Shown here: positions 1-5,063 of the stretch, one piece after another | How positions within the stretch are numbered: the stretch's first letter is position 1 | How the letters are laid out: every line of letters begins with the position of its first letter | Assembly: GCA_902797195.1 (NCBI GenBank) | Contig: CADBRY010000195.1 | Coordinates: 1-5,063, forward strand | Direction: 5' to 3' | Length of the DNA stretch: 5,063 nucleotides | DNA from: an uncultured Eubacteriales bacterium | GTDB taxonomy: Bacteria; Bacillota; Clostridia; Peptostreptococcales; Anaerovoracaceae | Made by a program: the position numbers and the translations under genes | Notes under the pieces: generated by a model | What the model was told of the DNA's origin: nothing | Database searches by the model: none | The model's input: only the letters and a program-made list of their open reading frames with translations

Positions 1-42
1 ACAGATGGAAGGAAGCTGCGCATAGATTACAAACGAAAATAA
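1..42 (+). CDS. C-terminal end of an upstream gene (possibly clpC), partial
   Basis: Frame 1 reads TDGRKLRIDYKRK and then stops at TAA (40-42). Only 13 residues are visible, so the product cannot be identified from sequence. A short basic tail with a D-G-(R/K) turn is compatible with the C-terminal D2-small domain of a ClpC/ClpB-type AAA+ chaperone. In many Firmicutes clpC lies directly upstream of radA, and that synteny is the only reason for the suggestion. Frame 2 closes at 23-25. Frame 3 also stays open from the window edge to 219-221, so the frame of the real upstream gene is not certain. No hairpin with a T-tract follows the stop, so transcription may continue into radA. Confidence 0.4.
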   Translation, partial: TDGRKLRIDYKRK

Positions 43-44
43 AG

Positions 45-152
45 AACCGCGGGGCCCGCGGAGATAGCTCGCTGATACTGGCAGGGATACCTGCCTTGAA
101 CGAGAAACCCCCGCTTCTAGCCGACAGGCTAAGCGGCGGGAGCAGGTCACAA
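45..152 (+). mobile_element. Solo right-end / omega-RNA-like remnant of an IS200/IS605 (TnpB) element
   Basis: This is a dense set of hairpins. One is a near-perfect palindrome at 47-61. The next is a 6-bp stem GGCAGG/CCTGCC (80-85/90-95) with loop GATA. The last is a long stem in which 108-116 pairs with 131-140 (one bulged base at 137), capped by AGCC/GGCT (119-122/127-130) and loop GACA. It ends in GGGAGCAGGTCACAA. The series GAAACCCCCGCTT, hairpin, AAGCGGCGGG, AGGTCAC is the layout I know from IS200/IS605 right ends, where the tnpB 3' end overlaps the guide (omega) RNA scaffold. Frame 3 here reads ARGDSSLILAGIPALNEKPP, like the ARGD...SLKQEAP tail many TnpB proteins have. No TnpB RuvC or zinc-finger residues are present upstream, so this is a fragment, a miniature derivative, or a retained RNA. 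The identification is from recalled pattern, not alignment. The left boundary near 45 is a guess. The alternative is an unrelated structured leader of radA. Confidence 0.5.
47..61. repeat. GC-rich 15-bp palindrome just after the upstream gene
   Basis: CCGCGGG (47-53) and CCCGCGG (55-61) are perfect inverted arms around one central G. It begins five bases after the upstream stop codon. As RNA it can form only a tight 5-bp stem with a 5-base loop, and no T-run follows, so it is not a standard intrinsic terminator. It may be the first stem of the omega-RNA-like block. Confidence 0.6.
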
Positions 153-210
153 CCGGCTCTGAGAAGGGGCGGGATACCCGGCTCAAAGGCGGAACTCAAA
201 GGCAGAAAAA

Positions 211-218
211 GAAAGGGG
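211..218 (+). promoter_or_regulatory. Ribosome binding site of radA
   Basis: The purine-rich stretch GAAAGGGG lies seven bases before the ATG at 226 and supports that start. I see no convincing promoter between 42 and 225. Expression may come from upstream read-through or from a promoter hidden in the structured block. Confidence 0.6.
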
Positions 219-225
219 TAACAGG

Positions 226-1623
226 ATGGCAAAAAAGGCAAAGACCGTATTTGTCTGTCAGGAGTGCGGATACGAGAGTTCAAAATGGATGGGACAGTGT
301 ATATGCGGGGCATGGAACTCAATGGTAGAGGAGAAGGTCCTGGATGTTTCCGATGACAAACGAAGGAGGACATCGGGAGGAAAGGGAACCGGGGTCGGAT
401 CCGAAACAGGCCGCGGAGGAAAACCATCCAGGCTCAATTCCGTTTCCTCCATGGAGGAGAAGAGAATAGATACGGGGATCGGAGAACTTAACAGGGTCCT
501 GGGAGGGGGTCTTGTTCCCGGCTCATTGTCCCTCATTTCAGGCGAACCGGGAATAGGCAAGTCCACCATCATCATTCAGGCTGCAGCCAGCATTGCCTCC
601 AAGGGCGAACCCGTTCTCTACGTGACCGGGGAAGAATCTGAAGAGCAGATAAGGATGCGGGCAGACAGAGTGTGCGGAGAACTCAGCGATCAGCTTTACA
701 TTCTGGCTGAGACAAATATAGAGAATATAAGCGCAGTCTGCCAGAACCTTGAACCAAAGTTTTTGATCATTGACTCCATCCAGACCATGTATTCTGAAGA
801 TCTGGAGTCCGCTCCCGGAAGCGTGTCTCAGGTAAGAGCATGCGGAAGTGAGCTTATGCGTATCGGTAAGAGCATGAATATCCCCGTGTTTATCGTAGCT
901 CACGTTACCAAGAGCGGCGAGCTGGCAGGCCCCAGGATAGTTGAGCATATGGTTGACTGCGTGCTCAGCTTCACAGGAGATAGAGGACACGAGCTCAGGA
1001 TACTGAGAGCCCAGAAAAACAGATATGGAACCACAAGCGAGATCGGAGCTTTTGAAATGGCTCAGGAAGGGCTTGTGGAAATCGAAAACCTTTCCGGAGT
1101 CCTCATGGACGAGATGGACCAGTCCAGTGAAGGCGCTGTGGCCACGGCCACCTATGAGGGGACCAGGCCCCTTGTGCTGGAGGTCCAGGCCCTCACATCC
1201 AAGTGTAACGTTGGCTTTGCAAGAAGGACCGCAATTGGGATCGATAATGCGAGGCTGAATATGATCCTGGCGGTGCTGGAAAAGAAGATGGGGCTGAATC
1301 TCATGGATCAGGACGTGTACGTGAATATAGTGGGAGGTTTTCGACCGGAGGGGACCTACACGGATCTTGCTGTGGCTCTGGCAGTCTGCAGCTCCTACTA
1401 CGGAAAAAAACTGGACACAAGGACCATAGTCCTGGGAGAGATAGGGCTCACGGGAGATCTAAGGGCGGTCCAGAACGCGGAAAAAATAGTCAAGGAAGCT
1501 GCCCGCCTGGGATTCGAAAGAGTGATCCTTCCCGTCAGAAACGCAGAAAAAACAGGTGAGAAAGTAAAGGGGATACAAATCATAGGATTGAGGAATATCC
1601 AGGCCGCATCAAAGCTATTCTAG
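226..1623 (+). CDS. radA: DNA repair protein RadA (Sms)
   Basis: The 465-residue product has the usual length of RadA, a cytoplasmic RecA-like ATPase that promotes branch migration of recombination intermediates. In order: an N-terminal zinc-finger region (C11, C14, C25, C27); a basic, glycine-rich linker (about 40-75); a RecA-like core with Walker A GEPGIGKS (106-113), Walker B strand FLIIDSIQT (D183) and the HVTKSGELAGPR segment (226-237); the RadA signature as KNRYG (264-268); and a Lon-protease-like C-terminal domain (about 285-465) with VNIVGGFRPEG and LGEIGLTGDLRAV. Two details depart from what I know. The second cysteine pair is C-X-C, not C-X2-C, and the signature is KNRYG, not KNRFG. 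The ATG has a good ribosome binding site. The gene ends in a TAG overlapping the stop of the convergent kinase gene, with no spacer for a terminator. Confidence 0.97.
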   Translation: MAKKAKTVFVCQECGYESSKWMGQCICGAWNSMVEEKVLDVSDDKRRRTSGGKGTGVGSETGRGGKPSRLNSVSSMEEKRIDTGIGELNRVLGGGLVPGSLSLISGEPGIGKSTIIIQAAASIASKGEPVLYVTGEESEEQIRMRADRVCGELSDQLYILAETNIENISAVCQNLEPKFLIIDSIQTMYSEDLESAPGSVSQVRACGSELMRIGKSMNIPVFIVAHVTKSGELAGPRIVEHMVDCVLSFTGDRGHELRILRAQKNRYGTTSEIGAFEMAQEGLVEIENLSGVLMDEMDQSSEGAVATATYEGTRPLVLEVQALTSKCNVGFARRTAIGIDNARLNMILAVLEKKMGLNLMDQDVYVNIVGGFRPEGTYTDLAVALAVCSSYYGKKLDTRTIVLGEIGLTGDLRAVQNAEKIVKEAARLGFERVILPVRNAEKTGEKVKGIQIIGLRNIQAASKLF

Positions 1624-3215
1624 TTTTCCTGCCTGGTCATTTCAGGTTTTTCCGACTTGCCGGTTTTTTCCGACTTGCCGGTTTTTTCGGACTTGACCAA
1701 GGGCAGGTCAAACCAGAAAGTGGAGCCGTAACCAAGGGTGCTGTCCACCCCGAATGCGGATTTGTGAAGGGAGAGGATCTCCTTGACGATTGAAAGCCCA
1801 AGACCTGATCCCTCTGAGGCGCGAACCATGTTGGAACTTGAACGGTAGTATCTCTCCCAGATGTGTTCAAGGTCTTCGGAGGCGATACCGGGGCCGTGAT
1901 CGGATACGCTGCAGCGCACGCTGCGGCCTTTTCTTTTTAAGGAGATGTCCACCACCTTGTCATCTCCGGAGAATTTGATGGCGTTGGTGATCAGGTTGGT
2001 AAGGACCTGTTTGATCTTTTCTTCGTCGCCGTTAACAATAAAATCTGCCGGACAGTCCACGTTTATGTGGTAGCCGCTTTCTTCTTCCATGATCCCATAG
2101 GTGTTGGTTATGGATCTCAGGGCTTCGGACAGGTTGAAATCATCTTTCTCAATGGTGAGTTTTCCCGACTGGAGCCTGGAAACCGTCAGAAGGTCTTCCA
2201 CAAGGGCGTTGAGTCTGTCCGATTCGTCCATGATGACCTGAAGATGGGCTTCCCGCTTTTCTTTATTGTCACCGGATATATCCCTTATCATCTCCGCATA
2301 TGACCTTATCATGGTAAGGGGCGTGCGAAGATCGTGGGATACATTTGCAACCAGATCCTTTTGGAGCATGTCTGATTTTTCAAGCTCAAAGGATGCGGCA
2401 TTGAGGGTGTCCGCCAGCTGATTGATCTCGGTGTAGTGGCCGCCTCTGAATACGACGCCGTATTCCCCGTGAGCGAGACGCTCTGCGGATCCCGTGATCT
2501 CACGTATGGGTCTTGTGATGCGGGTGGACAGATATATGGATAGTATCATCGCCAGGGCGAGTGAAATGATGGTGACATAGATTAGGATGGTGGTCATTAT
2601 CCTCTGGGTGGATGTCACAGGGCGAAGAGGTGAGAAGATGTAGAGCACTTCCGCATCCTCAAAATCAGCGCCGCTGTCGTATTTGTTCAGGACTGTCCCG
2701 TAGGCGAATACTTTTTTTGGAACATCGTCCTCGAAAATTTCAGGACGGGGACCACGATCCTCTTGGCTTTCACTTTGATCTTCCTCCGAAGTCACAAGGC
2801 CTTCGATATCCTGGTGACCCATGTGGGCACTCCCTGTAGTGCCTGACTGTATCTCGTTGTACAGGGAAATCATAATGGGCTTATAGTTGTTTCTCGAGTC
2901 TATGCCCGAGGAGTTGGTTATGTTGATCCCGATTCCGGAGGTGTAGCTCACCACTAAGATGTCCATATCGTAGGAACGGGCCAGATCGTCGGCGTCTCTA
3001 TCGAACTCCTCAGACTGGCTGCCCCCGTAGGTGTTATATGACTGCTGGAGTTCCTTTGCCACCACCTTGGTCTGGCTGCTCTTCATTATTCCGTAGAAAT
3101 TGTTCAGGAAAAGCACCTGAAGAGTCCACAGCAAAAGCATGAGTGCTGCGGCGAACAGTACAAAGTAAGCAAAGGTTTTGAAATTGATACTTTTAAAATC
3201 CGGTTTAAGCTTCAA
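1620..3215 (-). CDS. Membrane sensor histidine kinase of an OmpR-type two-component system
   Basis: The 531-residue protein is the sensor partner of the adjacent response regulator. TM1 spans about residues 15-37. An extracytoplasmic sensor region (about 38-205) contains an acidic, probably disordered stretch (about 142-166). TM2 is at about 206-230, followed by a HAMP linker (about 231-283). The HisKA dimerisation domain carries NVSHDLRTPL with phospho-acceptor H294. The HATPase_c domain shows the N-box NLITNAIKFS (N407, N411), G1 box SDHGPGI (D439) and G2 box GSGLGLS (469-475), so the catalytic set is intact. The C-terminus adds a KSEKTG repeat tail (508-525) outside the kinase fold. The start is TTG at 3215-3213, inside the regulator gene (11-bp overlap), with GTGGGG seven bases upstream. 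The next in-frame ATG would cut into TM1. The overlap implies translational coupling. The stimulus cannot be inferred from the sequence. Confidence 0.93.
   Translation of the reverse strand: MKLKPDFKSINFKTFAYFVLFAAALMLLLWTLQVLFLNNFYGIMKSSQTKVVAKELQQSYNTYGGSQSEEFDRDADDLARSYDMDILVVSYTSGIGINITNSSGIDSRNNYKPIMISLYNEIQSGTTGSAHMGHQDIEGLVTSEEDQSESQEDRGPRPEIFEDDVPKKVFAYGTVLNKYDSGADFEDAEVLYIFSPLRPVTSTQRIMTTILIYVTIISLALAMILSIYLSTRITRPIREITGSAERLAHGEYGVVFRGGHYTEINQLADTLNAASFELEKSDMLQKDLVANVSHDLRTPLTMIRSYAEMIRDISGDNKEKREAHLQVIMDESDRLNALVEDLLTVSRLQSGKLTIEKDDFNLSEALRSITNTYGIMEEESGYHINVDCPADFIVNGDEEKIKQVLTNLITNAIKFSGDDKVVDISLKRKGRSVRCSVSDHGPGIASEDLEHIWERYYRSSSNMVRASEGSGLGLSIVKEILSLHKSAFGVDSTLGYGSTFWFDLPLVKSEKTGKSEKTGKSEKPEMTRQEN
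1644..1697 (-). repeat. Three tandem 18-bp repeats encoding the KSEKTG tail of the kinase
   Basis: Three copies of an approximately 18-bp unit lie at about 1644-1661, 1662-1679 and 1680-1697. On the plus strand each reads roughly GGTTTTTTCCGACTTGCC. On the coding minus strand they give KSEKTG, KSEKTG and KSEKPE. Copies two and three differ only at a few bases and the first carries the PE variant. Unit length is a multiple of three, so gain or loss of copies would keep the frame. On the plus strand the T-runs fall just downstream of the radA stop. Confidence 0.85.
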
Positions 3216-3876
3216 ACTTATACCCCACTCCCCGAAGGGTAACTATGTAATCCCTGTATTTGCCCAGGTTGTTTCTTAGATTTTTGATATGAGTGTCGAT
3301 GGTCCTGTCGTCACCGTAGAAGTCGTATCCCCAGATGTCCGAGAGCAGCTTGTCCCTGGAAAGGGCGATATTCTTGTTCTCCACAAGATAAAACAGAAGC
3401 TCGTATTCCTTGGGGGTGAGCTCGACCTTCTCCCCATCTATGGAAACGGATCTGGCGGGGATGTTGATCTCCAGCCCGTCGAATCTCATGACCTGTTCCG
3501 CAGGCTTAAGGTCCGGATTGTGTCTGGAGAGAACGGCGTTTACTCTGGCCATCAGCTCCTTGGGGCTGAAGGGTTTTACCACATAATCATCGATCCCAAG
3601 TTCAAATCCGAAGAGTTTGTCGTATTCCTCTCCTCTTGCGGAAAGCATGATAATGGGTGTGTCGCAGGTTTTGCGTATTTCCTTGCAGGCGGAAAATCCG
3701 TCCAGCCTGGGCATCATGATGTCCATGATGATAAGGTCGTATTCGTTGAGTTTGCAAAGACCAACGGCTGTCATGCCGTCATCGGCCTCTGTGATCTCAT
3801 GTCCGTTGAATTCGGAGTACTCTTTGATCACTTCTCTTATTTTTTGCTCGTCATCCGCCACGAGAATTCTGGCCAT
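3205..3876 (-). CDS. OmpR/PhoB-family response regulator
   Basis: The 223-residue cytoplasmic protein has a receiver domain (about 1-118) and a winged-helix DNA-binding domain (about 128-222). The receiver has the acidic pair D8/D9, phospho-acceptor D52 in DLIIMDIMMP, switch residue S79 in MLSAR, and K101 in VVKPFSPKEL, so all key residues are present. The effector shows the typical LTPKEYELLFYLVEN, RTIDTHIKNLRNNLG and TLRGVGYKF segments. The family binds direct-repeat DNA sites as dimers after phosphorylation by the partner kinase. The ATG at 3876-3874 has a near-ideal AGGAGGT five bases upstream. The gene is first in a two-gene operon and its last 11 bases overlap the kinase start. I could not find a convincing -35/-10 pair for it in the upstream 188 bases. 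The three CTATGT repeats there could be self-binding sites. The target genes are unknown. Confidence 0.96.
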   Translation of the reverse strand: MARILVADDEQKIREVIKEYSEFNGHEITEADDGMTAVGLCKLNEYDLIIMDIMMPRLDGFSACKEIRKTCDTPIIMLSARGEEYDKLFGFELGIDDYVVKPFSPKELMARVNAVLSRHNPDLKPAEQVMRFDGLEINIPARSVSIDGEKVELTPKEYELLFYLVENKNIALSRDKLLSDIWGYDFYGDDRTIDTHIKNLRNNLGKYRDYIVTLRGVGYKFEA

Positions 3877-3881
3877 TATAT

Positions 3882-3888
3882 ACCTCCT
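3882..3888 (-). promoter_or_regulatory. Strong ribosome binding site of the response regulator
   Basis: On the minus strand AGGAGGT lies five bases before the ATG. It fixes the start and suggests efficient translation of the regulator relative to the TTG-initiated kinase. Confidence 0.85.
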
Positions 3889-3891
3889 GAT

Positions 3892-3958
3892 CTATGTCCA
3901 TAAAGTTATTGGGAATAGGACTATGTCTTACGATAAGCTCAGATTAACAGGTCTATGT
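3892..3958. repeat. Three spaced CTATGT repeats upstream of the response regulator
   Basis: CTATGT occurs at 3892-3897, 3921-3926 and 3953-3958, all in the same orientation, with start-to-start distances of 29 and 32 bases, close to three helical turns. On the strand of the regulator gene they read ACATAG. They could be binding sites for the response regulator or another protein, but a six-base word in AT-rich DNA can repeat by chance, so this is tentative. Confidence 0.3.
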
Positions 3959-4002
3959 GAAGTTTTTATGTCAGATGTCTGTATTCTTTTTGTGTATTTC
4001 TT

Positions 4003-4034
4003 TTAGTACATGATAGCACATTGTGTGCTATAAT
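4003..4034 (+). promoter_or_regulatory. Extended -10 promoter of carD
   Basis: A perfect -10 hexamer TATAAT (4029-4034) is preceded by TG at 4026-4027 with one base between, giving an extended -10 element. The -35 region is poor. The nearest fit is TTAGTA (4003-4008) at a 20-base spacing, so the promoter probably relies on the extended -10. Initiation near 4041 would leave a leader of only about 24 bases before the carD ATG. A palindrome overlaps the spacer and the first bases of the -10. Confidence 0.75.
4013..4031. promoter_or_regulatory. 19-bp palindromic candidate operator over the carD promoter
   Basis: ATAGCACA (4013-4020) and TGTGCTAT (4024-4031) are perfect 8-bp inverted arms around TTG. 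The site covers the -35/-10 spacer and the TG plus TAT of the extended -10, the usual place for a repressor operator. It does not match the LexA, CtsR or Fur consensus as I know them. Part of the symmetry is contributed by the promoter element itself. It could instead form a small hairpin in antisense RNA, but no T-tract follows on either strand. Confidence 0.55.
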
Positions 4035-4051
4035 ACTACATAGGTATATCC

Positions 4052-4057
4052 AGGAGA
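4052..4057 (+). promoter_or_regulatory. Ribosome binding site of carD
   Basis: AGGAGA lies seven bases before the ATG at 4065, supporting that start. Confidence 0.75.
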
Positions 4058-4064
4058 GAAGGTC

Positions 4065-4538
4065 ATGTACAAAATAGGAGACAAGATTCTCTACCCCATG
4101 CATGGTGCTGGAACGATAGAGACCATTGAAAAGAGAGAAATATTGGGAAATACCAAGGAGTATTACATACTCCATATTCCATGTGGGGATATGGAAGTCA
4201 TGATACCCGTGGATAACAGCGATCAGCTGGGGGTGCGGGAGGTTTCTCCCAGGGATGATGGCGCAAAGACAATGGATATACTCCATCAGAAATCTACCCA
4301 TATGACCGGCAACTGGAACAAACGGTACCGGGAAAATATGGAGAAAATAAAAACCGGAAACATCGATCTGGTAGCTGAGATAGTCCGTAACCTTACCAGA
4401 GTCGATCGGGAGAACCGGCTGTCCGCCGGCGAGAAAAAAATGCTGTCGAACGTGCGCAGGATACTCCAGAGCGAGATCATGCTGGTGTTTGACATCGATG
4501 AAGAGGAGGCACGAAACAGAATAGAAAATGCAATATGA
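4065..4538 (+). CDS. carD: CarD/CdnL-family RNA polymerase-binding transcription regulator
   Basis: The 157-residue cytoplasmic protein matches the CarD_CdnL_TRCF family in length and layout. The N-terminal RNA polymerase-interacting domain (about 1-58) starts YKIGDKILYPMHGAGTI and is a Tudor-like fold that contacts the beta subunit. A helical DNA-binding domain (about 70-157) carries NWNKRYRENMEKIKTGN, then VAEIVRNLTRVDRENRL and SAGEKKML. W84 matches the tryptophan that wedges into the upstream edge of the transcription bubble in characterised CarD proteins. The family stabilises or tunes open complexes, and in mycobacteria acts on rRNA promoters and stress responses. That role is assumed here. 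The gene has its own extended -10 promoter with a palindrome over it, and ends in tandem stops (TGA TAA) 18 bases before the next gene, so it is the first gene of an operon. Confidence 0.93.
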   Translation: MYKIGDKILYPMHGAGTIETIEKREILGNTKEYYILHIPCGDMEVMIPVDNSDQLGVREVSPRDDGAKTMDILHQKSTHMTGNWNKRYRENMEKIKTGNIDLVAEIVRNLTRVDRENRLSAGEKKMLSNVRRILQSEIMLVFDIDEEEARNRIENAI

Positions 4539-4540
4539 TA

Positions 4541-4548
4541 AGGAGGTG
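4541..4548 (+). promoter_or_regulatory. Ribosome binding site that selects the GTG start of the yacL-like gene
   Basis: AGGAGGTG lies eight bases before GTG at 4557. No ATG is in frame until 4578, about 30 bases away, which favours the GTG. Confidence 0.75.
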
Positions 4549-4556
4549 AATATACT

Positions 4557-5063
4557 GTGCTGAAGAGAATTTTCAGGATGATAATGACCATAGTCGGTCT
4601 TGTCGTCGGATACGGCGTCTATGAGCTGGTTGGCTACATAACTCTTCAGCGGGGAGTAGATATCAAAGAAAGCCTTACTGTAGCGGAGAACATATTTGTC
4701 GCCGCAACAATCGCAATTATTTTTGGAATTATTTTTTATTATCTTACCCCGGCCTTAAGCAGGCGCGGGCAAAAAGCGGCAATCAACATAGAATCTGACC
4801 TCAGCAAGGCTTCAAACAATGATATTGTGTTTACCGCCATCGGCCTGATAGTCGGTCTGGTGGTGGCGTATCTGCTCTCAGGTCTCTACGACGGTATCCA
4901 GATCCCAGTACTTAAGGTGATACTCAATATTCTCATCTATATGGTATTCGGATTTCTGGGGATCGTGGTCGCCACCAGTCGAGGCAAGGAGATCGCATCG
5001 GCTCTGCTTTCCAATAGGATAGATATCAAACATGGCGGCAGAAGCGGCAAGAGCAAATCTGAT
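4557..5063 (+). CDS. yacL: YacL-like PIN/TRAM membrane protein, N-terminal part (runs off the window)
   Basis: From GTG the frame stays open for 169 codons to the last base of the window. The protein starts MLKRIFRMIMTIVGLVVGYG and shows four hydrophobic segments at about residues 7-28, 46-66, 90-111 and 120-140, followed by a basic hydrophilic stretch (154-167, HGGRSGKSKS). This is the membrane half of YacL-type proteins, whose cytoplasmic PIN nuclease-like and TRAM domains normally follow, and would begin just beyond the window. The family has a predicted RNA-processing role that is not well defined. The start, the four-segment pattern and the position after radA/carD support the call, but no PIN catalytic acid is visible here. 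It lies 18 bases after carD and is probably co-transcribed with it. In related genomes ispD and ispF follow. Confidence 0.8.
   Translation, partial: MLKRIFRMIMTIVGLVVGYGVYELVGYITLQRGVDIKESLTVAENIFVAATIAIIFGIIFYYLTPALSRRGQKAAINIESDLSKASNNDIVFTAIGLIVGLVVAYLLSGLYDGIQIPVLKVILNILIYMVFGFLGIVVATSRGKEIASALLSNRIDIKHGGRSGKSKSD

Noticed and set aside
182..203. Direct repeat CTCAAAGGC (182-190 and 195-203) before radA
   Set aside because: It is only nine bases in a low-complexity leader, with no recognised role and no further copies.
538..990. 150-codon open frame on the minus strand opposite radA
   Set aside because: It lies wholly inside the well-supported radA gene, has no ribosome binding site that I can see, and its translation resembles no family I know.
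1632..1651. CCTG-loop-CAGG hairpin followed by TTTTT after radA, as an intrinsic terminator
   Set aside because: The stem is only four base pairs with a seven-base loop, too weak to call. The T-run is part of the coding repeat of the kinase.
1652..1687. CCG...CGG mini-hairpins before T6 runs as repeated terminators
   Set aside because: Each stem is three base pairs. The pattern is explained by the KSEKTG coding repeats.
3289..3903. 204-codon plus-strand frame opposite the response regulator
   Set aside because: It is a shadow of the regulator gene, whose receiver and winged-helix motifs are complete on the minus strand.
3941..3974. Minus-strand promoter CTGACA / GTTAAT for the response regulator
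   Set aside because: The spacer would be 20 bases and the -10 match is poor.
3966..4301. 111-codon minus-strand frame across the carD promoter and start
   Set aside because: It runs antisense through carD and its promoter, has odd composition and no supporting ribosome binding site.
1..5063. CRISPR array, tRNA, rRNA, or known riboswitch
   Set aside because: No regular spaced repeats, no tRNA cloverleaf or rRNA-like stretches, and no riboswitch core that I recognise were seen on either strand.

Overview
The window looks like a chromosomal housekeeping region of a low-to-mid GC Gram-positive anaerobe, most likely a member of the Bacillota class Clostridia. The support is gene content and order (radA, a CarD-family regulator, a YacL-type PIN/TRAM membrane protein), strong AGGAGG-type ribosome binding sites, and GTG and TTG starts. 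No species can be named from the sequence.

Layout. Bases 1-42 are the last codons of an upstream gene, perhaps clpC, judged from position only. Bases 45 to about 152 hold a compact block of GC-rich hairpins that resembles the right end (omega-RNA scaffold region) of an IS200/IS605-type TnpB element, with no complete transposase. radA follows (226-1623, +), encoding the DNA repair and recombination ATPase. Running toward it on the minus strand is a two-component pair: an OmpR-type response regulator (3205-3876) followed by its membrane histidine kinase (1620-3215). The kinase stop overlaps the radA stop at a shared CTAG. A 188-base divergent intergenic region (3877-4064) carries a clear extended -10 promoter for carD overlaid by a 19-bp palindrome, plus three CTATGT repeats on the response-regulator side. 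carD (4065-4538, +) and the N-terminal half of a yacL-like gene (4557 to the window end, +) form an operon.

How the genes relate. In many Firmicutes the order is clpC-radA-disA-yacL-ispD-ispF, and in many clostridia a carD gene lies beside yacL. Here the disA position is taken by the minus-strand two-component system, which splits the cluster into two plus-strand blocks. RadA acts in branch migration during recombinational repair. CarD binds RNA polymerase and tunes promoter opening. The kinase and regulator form a signalling pair whose signal cannot be read from the sequence.

There is no complete novel system in the window. The items most worth a second look are the solitary omega-RNA-like block before radA, the palindrome over the carD promoter, the shortened zinc-finger motif of RadA, and the repetitive lysine-rich tail of the kinase.
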